A DNA stretch of 64,000 nt from Symsagittifera roscoffensis (taxonomy: Eukaryota; Xenacoelomorpha; Acoela; Convolutidae), in contig NC_087069.1 of NCBI RefSeq assembly GCF_963678635.1, positions 13,988,660 to 14,052,659 of the forward strand. The letters run 5' to 3'. The translations under genes were made by a program, and so were the position numbers. The notes under the pieces are model-generated. The model was not told the DNA's origin. It searched no databases and worked only from the letters and a program-made list of their open reading frames with translations. Below are positions 57,001 through 64,000 of the stretch, piece after piece; the stretch's first letter is position 1, and every line of letters begins with the position of its first letter.

Positions 57001-57615
57001 GGAAAAACTTACTCGCGTAATCTTCGATGACTATTCGGGCAATTCTTCTAGAGAACTCACCCTGTGCTGACAGTATTCTAGGACGATGAAGATGAAGGTG
57101 TCATCGTCAAATGTGGCCATGAATTTGACTATGTTATCATGGTCCAGACTCTTATGGATAGCTATTTCCATACGCACCTAAAAACATTTTCATGAAATTA
57201 AGGAATTGTTTTTTCACCATTTTTAGCTCCCCGCTTGATAGCCAAAATTTAAGCAACGAAAGCAGTTAATTTGCTATAAATAAGTAATTCACTTTGTGTT
57301 CTATTTCAAATTCACCTAGATCGAAACAAAAAAAAATTTGTTCATACCCCCTCCCCCCCCCCCCCCCCCTCACCTCCCACATTCAGTTTAATGTAGTTTT
57401 TGTTGACGAGTCATATTTGAAGAAAATTACTAAAATGTGTCTCCATTAATTGGCCAAAATAAGTTTAATTTTCGTTTTACATCTCCAAAATTTCGGATTT
57501 TAATTCCTACTTTTTGTAGTTTGGACGAACTGGTCAGCCGGCTCTTTGGAATGGCCTTGCAGGCGAAGCTGACTCCCTCTCGATTGTGCACTTTATATAC
57601 GTCCGCATAGCCACC
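47863..57615 (-). CDS. PLK1-like: Polo-like kinase (PLK1-3 type), spliced, 5' end not found
   Basis: Serine/threonine kinase of the polo family, which controls mitotic entry, centrosomes, spindle and cytokinesis. Twelve exons join in phase: 57615-57511, 57177-57061, 56736-56513, 56144-56032, 55571-55447, 52645-52470, 52094-51910, 51501-51433, 51003-50835, 49658-49535, 49156-49007 and 48063-47863, giving 585 residues plus TGA. Seen in order: GGYADVYKV loop, FACKAIPK (ATP-binding Lys), [18 protein letters not shown], activation loop [15 protein letters not shown] with the Thr that is phosphorylated in PLK1, an Asn/Ser-rich linker, polo box 1 ([10 protein letters not shown]) and polo box 2 ([11 protein letters not shown]), which keeps the His-x-Lys pair that binds phosphopeptide. 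Two polo boxes and the WVDYSD motif separate it from PLK4. Human PLK1 has 603 residues, so roughly 40-60 N-terminal residues are missing. Which PLK1-3 orthologue is not decided. Confidence 0.93.
49007..49156 (-). CDS. PLK1-like: Kinase exon k: first strands of polo box 2
   Basis: 50 codons, acceptor TTTCTCAG, donor CAG|GTAGGC, phase 0. [19 protein letters not shown] appears to carry extra acidic residues where PLK1 has a short turn; then [11 protein letters not shown]. Confidence 0.86.
49535..49658 (-). CDS. PLK1-like: Kinase exon j: end of polo box 1 and inter-box linker
   Basis: 124 bases, acceptor ACCCTTAG, donor [26 protein letters not shown] and [15 protein letters not shown]; the last part matches the helix after polo box 1. 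Confidence 0.88.
50477..50532. repeat. Perfect 27-bp hairpin in a kinase intron
   Basis: Arms 50477-50503 and 50506-50532 are exact reverse complements with a 2-base loop. The arm reads ACCAAGTTAACATCCTCCCC then CCTAAAC. Variants of GGGGAGGATGTTAACTTGG follow at about 50622 and 50647. Possibly the ends of a small foldback transposon. Confidence 0.9.
50640..50760. repeat. Degenerate end of the CCCGGGTTGA family
   Basis: ATTGTATGAGTAAC... and GATTAGCATTTTTGGTCTATTGAG resemble the right end at 33600-33662. Lies in the intron between exons i and j, together with a related stretch at 50150-50340. Confidence 0.5.
50835..51003 (-). CDS. PLK1-like: Kinase exon i: polo box 1
   Basis: 169 bases, acceptor TTTTCCAG, donor [41 protein letters not shown] and LLPDGE follow the PLK1 polo box 1 closely, including the Trp used in phosphopeptide binding. 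Confidence 0.93.
51318..51344 (+). repeat. G27 homopolymer in a kinase intron
   Basis: Twenty-seven G in a row on the plus strand, so a C27 run in the kinase transcript, between exons h and i. The length in an assembly may be imprecise. Confidence 0.9.
51433..51501 (-). CDS. PLK1-like: Kinase exon h: helix before polo box 1
   Basis: 69 bases, phase 1 in and out, acceptor GATTTCAG, donor [30 protein letters not shown] would be the start of the polo cap helix. Confidence 0.85.
51910..52094 (-). CDS. PLK1-like: Kinase exon g: linker
   Basis: 185 bases, acceptor GTGTTCAG, donor AATT|GTGAGT. Encodes a Ser/Pro/Thr-rich, poorly conserved linker ([13 protein letters not shown]...[12 protein letters not shown]). 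SDTPRTP offers proline-directed phosphosites. Exon status rests on splice sites and phase. Confidence 0.85.
52470..52645 (-). CDS. PLK1-like: Kinase exon f: end of kinase domain and linker
   Basis: 176 bases after a 2.8-kb intron. [17 protein letters not shown] is the terminal kinase helix with the invariant Arg; it then enters the inter-domain linker ([18 protein letters not shown]). Donor GG|GTTGGT chosen because only it keeps phase 2 with the next exon. Confidence 0.88.
52930..53260 (+). repeat. GGGGCGGATCTAGG-type dispersed repeat in intron
   Basis: Begins AGGGGCGGATCTAGGATTTT and ends near GGGACCCTTTGGGTCG; related to 12540-12900. Repeats starting this way are common in invertebrate genomes as non-autonomous elements. 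Sits in the 2.8-kb intron between exons e and f. Confidence 0.6.
53580..53840. repeat. Intronic direct repeat, copy 1 (copy 2 at 54663-54915)
   Basis: GATTGTGCTACCTGATTTTG and about 250 following bases recur 1083 bases to the right with few changes. Confidence 0.9.
54120..54640. repeat. Dispersed repeat family D, copy 2
   Basis: Intronic copy of the family at 46680-47170; ends in CAATCCAGGACTACGTAATGC, a segment repeated at 54970 and, inverted, near 30220. Confidence 0.7.
54663..54915. repeat. Intronic direct repeat, copy 2
   Basis: Partner of 53580-53840. Followed by a second copy of the CCAGGACTACGTAATGCACAC segment. Confidence 0.9.
55090..55370. repeat. End of a CCCGGGTTGA-family element in intron
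   Basis: GCTAGTCATACATTTTCCATATATGG near 55125 and GAATTGTATGAATAGCATTTTTGGTCTATGGAG near 55320 match the internal and right terminal motifs of 32727-33662. The CCCGGG end has decayed to CCAGGG. Confidence 0.6.
55447..55571 (-). CDS. PLK1-like: Kinase exon e: C-lobe
   Basis: 125 bases, acceptor TGTTCAG, donor [26 protein letters not shown] matches the PLK helix F-G region; ends DLIKSTLVT. Phase 1 in, 0 out. Confidence 0.92.
56032..56144 (-). CDS. PLK1-like: Kinase exon d: activation loop and APE; GC donor
   Basis: 113 bases. Encodes [20 protein letters not shown] and [14 protein letters not shown]. The only donor that keeps the frame is CACAG|GCAAGT, a GC-AG intron with the full GC-donor consensus. 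Phase 2 in, 1 out. Confidence 0.92.
56513..56736 (-). CDS. PLK1-like: Kinase exon c: catalytic loop and DFG
   Basis: 224 bases, phase 0 in and phase 2 out, acceptor ATCTTTAG, donor AAA|GTTAGTA. Contains [20 protein letters not shown] and [11 protein letters not shown]. Asp of HRD and of DFG are intact. Confidence 0.94.
57061..57177 (-). CDS. PLK1-like: Kinase exon b: helix C and hinge
   Basis: 39 codons, acceptor TTTTTAG, donor AGG|GTGAGT, phase 0. [19 protein letters not shown] holds the helix C Glu; [11 protein letters not shown] is the hinge. Confidence 0.93.
57353..57369 (+). repeat. C17 homopolymer in a kinase intron
   Basis: Seventeen C on the plus strand, thus G17 in the kinase transcript, between exons a and b, close to other C runs. 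Confidence 0.9.
57511..57615 (-). CDS. PLK1-like: Kinase exon a: glycine loop and ATP-binding lysine
   Basis: 35 codons, acceptor GTCTTAG, donor AAA|GTAGGA, phase 0 at both ends. Encodes [11 protein letters not shown] and [11 protein letters not shown]. The preceding exon must supply the first Gly of the loop (normally L-G-K). Confidence 0.92.
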
Positions 57616-57719
57616 CTAAGACATCAAGCGAAAGTTTTCATTTCATTCAACCTTTTTCACTCTCATCATCACCTTTTATAAACATTTAAATAGCCAACAA
57701 CCAAAAGAAAAAGAGTCAT

Positions 57720-58030
57720 GAACGCAAAAAAAAAAACGAAAAATAATTCACTTTTTTTTAAAGTTGCAACTTTCGAAATGCACAAAAAACAAAGGCCTTA
57801 AGGCTTTCTGAAGTTTAAGAAAAAATTATGATTGACACGTTTTTGATAAAATCAAACCAATTTGAGAAAACTGGATCATTAGCTTAATTATTTCGCATGA
57901 AAATCTGAAAATTAAATTCCATTTTTGATACTAGAACTCAATCAGATTTTTGCTTTTTGCTTTTCCTTTACATTTTTGCTGTTCGATCTGGAGTTTGCCT
58001 TCCTTATGACAGAGAAATTGAACTGCACTT
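57720..58030. repeat. Dispersed repeat family D, copy 3
   Basis: Carries AAACCAATTTGAGAAAACTGG, AAATTCCATTTTTGATACTAG and GGAGTTTGCCTTCCTTATGA, the latter also near 35335. Upstream of exon a. Confidence 0.6.
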
Positions 58031-58032
58031 AT

Positions 58033-58323
58033 GAAGAGTATGTTTTTGCTCTTTCACACAAGTTCTTTCATGACAAGGCATGAAAGTAAAATGAAATATT
58101 AGAACGCATGAATGAAAAAAACTTATTTGCATAGTTTCGCGCACTTTTCCAGGCTCTTTTACAATTTTTCGGGCTCTTTCACAATTTTCCGCCATCTTTC
58201 TCTCAGAAAGAGCAAAAACATACTCTTCAACAGTTAGAACATAGTTGAATATGGCCTCAGGCAAAAAAGCAGCCATCGACCGGGCTCTTTTTCCCTCGGG
58301 CATCTTTCAACTATGTTCTAACT
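58033..58323. repeat. Nested foldback structure
   Basis: Two perfect inverted repeats: 23 bases at 58033-58055 with 58206-58228, and 18 bases at 58232-58249 with 58306-58323 (AGTTAGAACATAGTTGAA). They adjoin at 58229-58231. A 99-codon minus ORF (58303-58004) runs through and is a product of the structure. Confidence 0.9.
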
Positions 58324-58739
58324 ATTACAAAGGAACCAAAAGTCATACAGCACAAACAAATACAACTTGAGAATGAACATATTTCTTGAAAAGAAACAAA
58401 CAAAAAAATCACGATGACCTTCAGTACTTTCACGATTCTTGAATTAACATTATGAACATCATTTTTAGAGGCAGAAAAGATGAGGAGAATCCACTTCTTC
58501 ATACAGCAAGCTGATGCGTTTGACCAGAACTATTGCTTTTACCAAAAAATCGCCAAAAATGACGTTTTGACAAAACTGATGCTTCGACAGAAATTGATAC
58601 TCAGCTTGAAACGCGATAAATTTCGAAACATTTTTTAATTTATGGAATGCTAATTGTTCTAATTATCAAGTTACTGTATGGTAATTCAGTTTGTGTCTTA
58701 AATTAGCCAACAGACAGTCGAAAAATTATCAATGAATGC

Positions 58740-59030
58740 AAAAAAGTCACTCTTTCGAAATTAGATTTCACTGACGTTTTTATGCCAATTCCACTTTCGT
58801 ATTTGGAAAGCGTCTTTTATCTTTCAGCAGATGATTTTAAATTGAACTCAAAAAGTGCGTATATAGCTAAGTGCATTCATGTTTGCATTAATTCTTATAA
58901 AAAACAACTTAATTTATTAAATCAAATAAAGACTTCTTCCTTGAAATAAAAACAGAAAAATTACCAAGACCCTTATATGAGTCTTCACTAAATTCATCAA
59001 CTCCTAATAGCGCGTGGGGTAATTTTTCAA
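58740..59030. repeat. Dispersed repeat family D, copy 4
   Basis: TTTCGTATTTGGAAAGCGTC, TTTCAGCAGATGATTT and AAGACCCTTATATGAGTCTTCACTA in the family order. Confidence 0.65.
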
Positions 59031-62000
59031 AAAAAATGCAAATGTTTTCTTTTTTTTTGACGATGTTAATGTATAGCCTGTATAAAAAAATTGAATAGTT
59101 TTTCCCTTACATATAGTGAAATTAGCAAATAAAACTATGTATTATCGAATAAAAACTAAAGCCACTGAAAATCAACAAAAAATGCAAATATGCTTAAAAA
59201 TTAAGCTTGCCGTAGTTTGTTTGTTAAGCAGAGCATTTCAATCTGAAAAAATTTCGCCAGAAATTTTTTTTCATCATCGAACAAGTTTTTAATTTTTCCT
59301 GTTGTTTTGTGTTAGCATTCTAATTACTGTGCTTTGTGATTAACTCTTTTTGCGAGCCTTGTTCTTGAACACGTTCAGGAAACAACTTTAACGAAATCAA
59401 ATAAGCAGAAAAATAAGCAAACAATTTTTGATAAGCGTATTTACTTACCCTTACAGTTTTTACAATATTTACTGGTTGAATTTTTAAAGAAAGCATCTCA
59501 ATGGCAATAAATTGGATAGAATATTTCTCTGTGTCTTCTACATGAAACTTTGGAATTCTTTTGGAAAGTTACATTCGTTGTCATTCGTTGAATGAGCTAG
59601 ATTGTGAAAGTTTTTTGAACTCAAACGTTAAACCACAGATAAAAAAATTACAGTACTGTCAGGAAAAACAGCGCCATTTGTTTAAAATAACTCATCTCAA
59701 ACAACACTCAAAGTTTCTTCTTTATTTTCAGTAAAAAATAAATAATTTTACACCGCTAATATTAGACCAAAAGCGAAAAAATGTGCTGCTCGTATGCACT
59801 TATCATGCATAAAGTCCTAATTCAAAAGTGGGTGCTTCAATGCTTCTGCCAAAATCTACTCCTGTTTACCTTTACGTGAAAAATTTTCTTGTTAATTTCT
59901 AGCAGACCTTGTAATACTATTATATCTTTCCTAAAAATTTTTTTTTAAAAATAAGATCCAGAAATGGGGCAAAAGGGAAAATGTAAACTTGAGAACTTTT
60001 AATGATGTGGGTAATTCTTATAGTTTGAATATTTAAAGTTTTCAATAGAAAGCTTATTTGTTCTTTAAAACTTTGTGTCTTAAAATATCAGGTATTAGGC
60101 AACTAGTAATCTTTTTAAAAGACTAAATTAAGTGCTTCATTTCAATTTTGCGAGACTTAGACTGAAGCGTGGCTGAGAAATGAATAGCTCAACCTTTTCC
60201 TGTGGTGATTCCTCCAAAATGGAAAAATTGACAATTTTCACTCAGATAAAATTTCAAAAAACAAATAGATTTTTATTTTTTTTATTTGCGTTCGGCGTGT
60301 CAATGACCTTCAGGTTATTTAAAATCGGAAATTGAAGAAAAAATAAGGAGGAATACTTGATTCATCTTTCAATCAAAAGCAATTCAGCAGTTTTTGAATG
60401 TTTCCAGAACGATAGTCTCAATTGTTTTTGGTATAGAAAGGCTGGCTTTTTCATTTTTAAGCAGTCCCGAGAGCAACTTTTTATGGCATAGTGAGTGGCT
60501 TTAGTAGGCGCCTTTTGAAAACCAATTAAAAAACAATAAACTAATCATAACACATGCCAGTTAACCAGAAAAAAACTGTTTGTTTATAAACCTGCTTGAT
60601 CCTGAGGAAAAAGAACTGATAGGGGACTACACTATATGTTTTGGACTGCCAATGTCAATTATCGAAAAAAACTAAAAGATTAAGGGGCGGAGGCAATAGT
60701 TTTTCTTATCAAATAAGCTTGTTTCATTTTTAATTGAAGCACTTATGATGATTAGCTTTGCGTTTTTAATATCACATACACACCTTTGAAAGCGCGCATA
60801 AATTAGTCTAGAAGATGGTCAAATTGTCAGGTAAAACGAACGCTGATACAGTCGTTTTTTTTGTCTCCGATTTGAGGCGTCAATTTTTAAATTGAATATT
60901 TTAATGACTTACTATTGTTTGAAATCTTGGTGTGTTAAAGCTTCTATTTTTTCTTATTGATCTCAACAGAACAAATTAGGTCTAGCAAAATTGAAAAATA
61001 TAATGGGAGGAGGAAAAGTGCGTGATCTATCTAACGTCCAAATGTTTGACAGTAAATCATCTTTTAAAATATATCATTATCTTTTGAACGCCAAAACGCA
61101 AAGCATGAGAATTGGAAAGTTGATTTTCAATTAGGCTCTTTTCCAAACTGTTCACATCGCTTTTCAGAAAAATATGACTGAGATTTCAACAGTATCCAAT
61201 TTTGACTTGATACAAAACTTTTTATACAATTCATCTCTTAGTCTTAAAAGACAAATTTACCACTACAATTCACTTGCAACTTGAAAAATGTTACTTATGT
61301 TTTTCTAGCCTGACTAGCTTCAAACAAACTGCTGAAAAATAGAGTTTTCAGTATGTTTTGAAACGAAAATAATGATTTCGAGAAAACTTAAGGAACCTAA
61401 TTTTTCACCTTTACGAGAAAAGCGGAAATTAAAGTTATAATCGAAATGAAAACAGCGGAACTTAAAATTTACCTGTGAATTGTTATCAAAAATCTTTTGA
61501 AAATTTCTTCAAAGTGCTTAAGGTGAGGAAAAAATTGAAACTGCAAAACTTGGAAACAGCTGAACAATAATTTGGAGCTTGTTTTAGTGAAACTCGATTT
61601 TTTTTCTTGAAAAAATCAAAAAGTTGAAATAGAAAAAAGACCACTTTGTTACCTTTTTTAGTAATCATTCTTACTAGAAAAACGTAAAATGCAAACGGGA
61701 TTTGAGTTTGATTTTTATTAAGCTGAGGCTCGAGTTTTCTCTGCTACAAGCAATAACAAGCTACTTTTTTGTAGTACTTTTTGAATTTCACTTCAGTTTT
61801 TTTTATCTTAATCAGTTCATTTTTTCTGTTTTTTTGCGAATGCACGTAATTTGCAATTTTTCTTGTTGAAACAGGTATTTTTTGGCTCTTTGCCAGTTCT
61901 TCCTTTGAATTTTACTTACATTCATTTTCTGAAATTTTATTTAAAATGGCTTTTCATGCTATAAAAAAATGTCAGCATGAACAGGTCAATAAGTTTTTAC

Positions 62001-64000
62001 ACCTTTTACATGTGAAGTTCGGTGTTAACAAATTTTTAACAGCTTTATTTTGTAAATTGACAAACGGGTAGGAAATTGGAAAATAACCAATACTTGTTTG
62101 ATTATTTTGTTGTTCTACTGTTTTTTCTTTAGAATTAAATTAAATGGGGAGATTTTTCTTTTAGTTTTTCAAACAAAATCTTAAAATCTAATTTTTTCTC
62201 CGAAATGACACCTTGAAAGAAACAGAAATAAACTCAAATTTAAATTTTACCAAGAGCTAGTTCAGGGTATCTTTATTTTTTTCTTGTTATCTCAAAACTT
62301 CTATAAATGTGCTGTGAAGTTTTCTCAATTTGGCAAAATGCAATAAAAAAATGTTAGATTAGAGAACAAGTTCCATACAAAAAAAACTAGAAAAGTAATT
62401 GAACAGAACCAAAAAGGAACTTCCTTTTTTATGGTTTTTTTAATAATTTTTTCTTTTTTAAAAGTTTTGCAAAAAAAATGGTCAGAATTTTTTCGGCTAC
62501 TTGCTAAAAACATGCTTTTCATGCCGAAAAATTTCCCAGCTTCTGCTAAACTACAGAGCAAGTGAAAAATTCAAGGTTTTCTTTTAATAGCAACAGTCCT
62601 GAGGACAACAAACGTAGGTTCCCTTTTCCCCTATCTCAAATAAACATCAAGTTTATGGCGTAACTAAAGGTTTTACGAGGTTACAGATTGAGATAAAAAT
62701 TACTTGCCGTTGTCAAAGCCTTCCAAATACCATTTTTGTTAACAATCAGACAGCAAGAAGACAAAATGGACAAAAAATCTTAATAAGAACTTCACATAAA
62801 ATTGTTGAAGTATCAAAAAGTTCAAATGCCCAAGAAACTGAAATTGTGAAATAAGGCGATATCCTGAAAACTGGAAATTACAAAAAAAAAACTGAATTAT
62901 AGTAATTCCTGAATTGACTTCTGTCCTTTATTAATTTTCAAAACAATAACCGTCCTGTTGGTCTAATATGAACAAAAACATCAAAACCTACATAAGAGTG
63001 CTAACTACTTTCATCGCATCTTAAAAGGAGCCTGAGCCAACTCGCAAACTCTTGGGCTTTGAAAAATGATAGAAATGATGACTTGTGATGCTTCCTTGGT
63101 TTTTTTGAGGCTCTTTTCCAGTTCACCAACTTTGTTTTTTTTTTGAATTTCTGAACAGTTTTATTTTGTAAGTTTTTGAGGGGAATGAGAAACATGAAAG
63201 GAGCCATTTTTTCCTGCAGACCTTTGCTCAAAACTTTTAGTGGTACTTAGTTTCCAACAAAAAGAAACACTCTTTTTCTACCGCCTTTTTGCTGCTACGC
63301 AAAAGATTCATTAGTTTTTGTCATTATTATTTGTAAATGGAATTTCTGCTTGCTCTTTTTAGTTTGTGTTCATTTCAGGCACTTTCCCATTTTACACTGC
63401 ATTCGAAGTTTAACTTTTAAAAACTACTTTAACGTTATGGAAAAAAGTTTGCATAGTGAACAAATTAACTCTTCTGAAAACATTTTCTTTTATCAGGTTT
63501 TCGTTTTTTTTCCAGCTCTTCAATTTTAAAATCAGTTTTGCAAAGCTGATTGGACGTTATCATAAGAAAATGCAATTTGGCGTTGCGCTCAAACTGACTA
63601 CCGTAAGTAGATTTGTTCTCCGTATTTCACATCGTAATATTACGCAGCAAGTCTCAAGAACAGGTAAAACTAAAATATATCTATATTTATTTATATGTAT
63701 ATGTTTTGAAAGATGGGGGAATTGGAAAAGAACCCAAAGTCCAGTCACGTTTCCATGAAATTAAATCTTTTCTACCCTACCTAATTTTAAATTTTTTTAC
63801 AGTTGTTAAACCTGTCATTACGGCTAAATGCATGATGTTACGGTCTAAAGTAAGAAGAACAAATCGGATCGCACTTTTTACTTTGAACAGCAAAATTGAT
63901 CACTTTTGTTCTCTATAGCAAGTGCAGTGCGAAAAAACTGAAAACTTGAAGAAAAAAAAATTTGAAAAAGAAACAATTGTAAGTAGAAAAAAAGCTCCAA

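Larger units (their letters stand above)
57616..64000. other. AT-rich 5' flank or long first intron of the kinase gene
   Basis: About 6.4 kb with no recognisable conserved exon. It should contain the kinase start. The only promising donor in the right phase is at 59449-59443 (AGG|GTAAGT), preceded by an ORF from an ATG at 59496 (MLSLKIQPVNIVKTVR), but that does not supply the expected L-G-K before the loop. Two overlapping ORFs of 100 and 101 codons at 63456-63918 are low-complexity and unassigned. Confidence 0.4.

Noticed and set aside
58004-58303. 99-codon minus ORF as missing N-terminal kinase exon
   Set aside because: It spans a foldback structure, has no donor in the right phase and no kinase motif.

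Overview
This is nuclear DNA from an animal, most likely a marine or other soft-bodied invertebrate. It is AT-rich, has spliced genes with GT-AG introns and standard codon use, and is dominated by retrotransposon relics and short repeats. I see no bacterial operons, rRNA, convincing tRNA or CRISPR. I cannot name the species. The mix of Ty3/Gypsy, BEL/Pao and a hAT relic occurs in many invertebrate genomes and is not diagnostic.

The one clearly functional gene is a polo-like kinase of the PLK1-3 type on the minus strand, 57615 down to 47863. I could place twelve exons with consistent splice phases (1758 bases, 585 codons plus stop). They cover the kinase glycine loop, catalytic loop and activation loop, a linker, and both polo boxes up to the stop. 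The first exon or exons, with the start codon, were not securely found. One intron has a GC donor. Its introns are full of repeats, hairpins and homopolymer runs.

Layout. 1-10120: a cluster of degenerate Ty3/Gypsy DNA on the minus strand. One relic runs from gag zinc knuckles to the RNase H/integrase linker and leaves the window at base 1. A second, shorter relic follows, then three tandem gag-like units (two of them 1087 bp apart). 10140-11700: a hAT transposase relic on the plus strand. 11954-12439: an unexplained 161-codon ORF. 13559-29072: two inverted copies of a roughly 290-bp repeat enclose a region with a 4.55-kb tandem duplication (15531-24693), itself built of older 1.15-kb subrepeats, plus a Gypsy reverse transcriptase relic near 25.5-26.1 kb. 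29789-33662: terminal-inverted-repeat elements that start CCCGGGTTGA, and a duplicated exon-like fragment. 35473-45064: a complete but degenerate BEL/Pao element with LTRs and a 5-bp target duplication; its gag head is tandemly duplicated and most of the protease is gone. 45065-47860: repeats. 47863-57615: the kinase gene. 57616-64000: AT-rich, presumably the upstream flank or a long first intron.

No new multi-gene system was found. The most informative observations are structural: the young gag-head duplication inside an older BEL element, the hierarchical tandem repeat, the GC-AG intron in the kinase gene, and the perfect hairpins in and near that gene.
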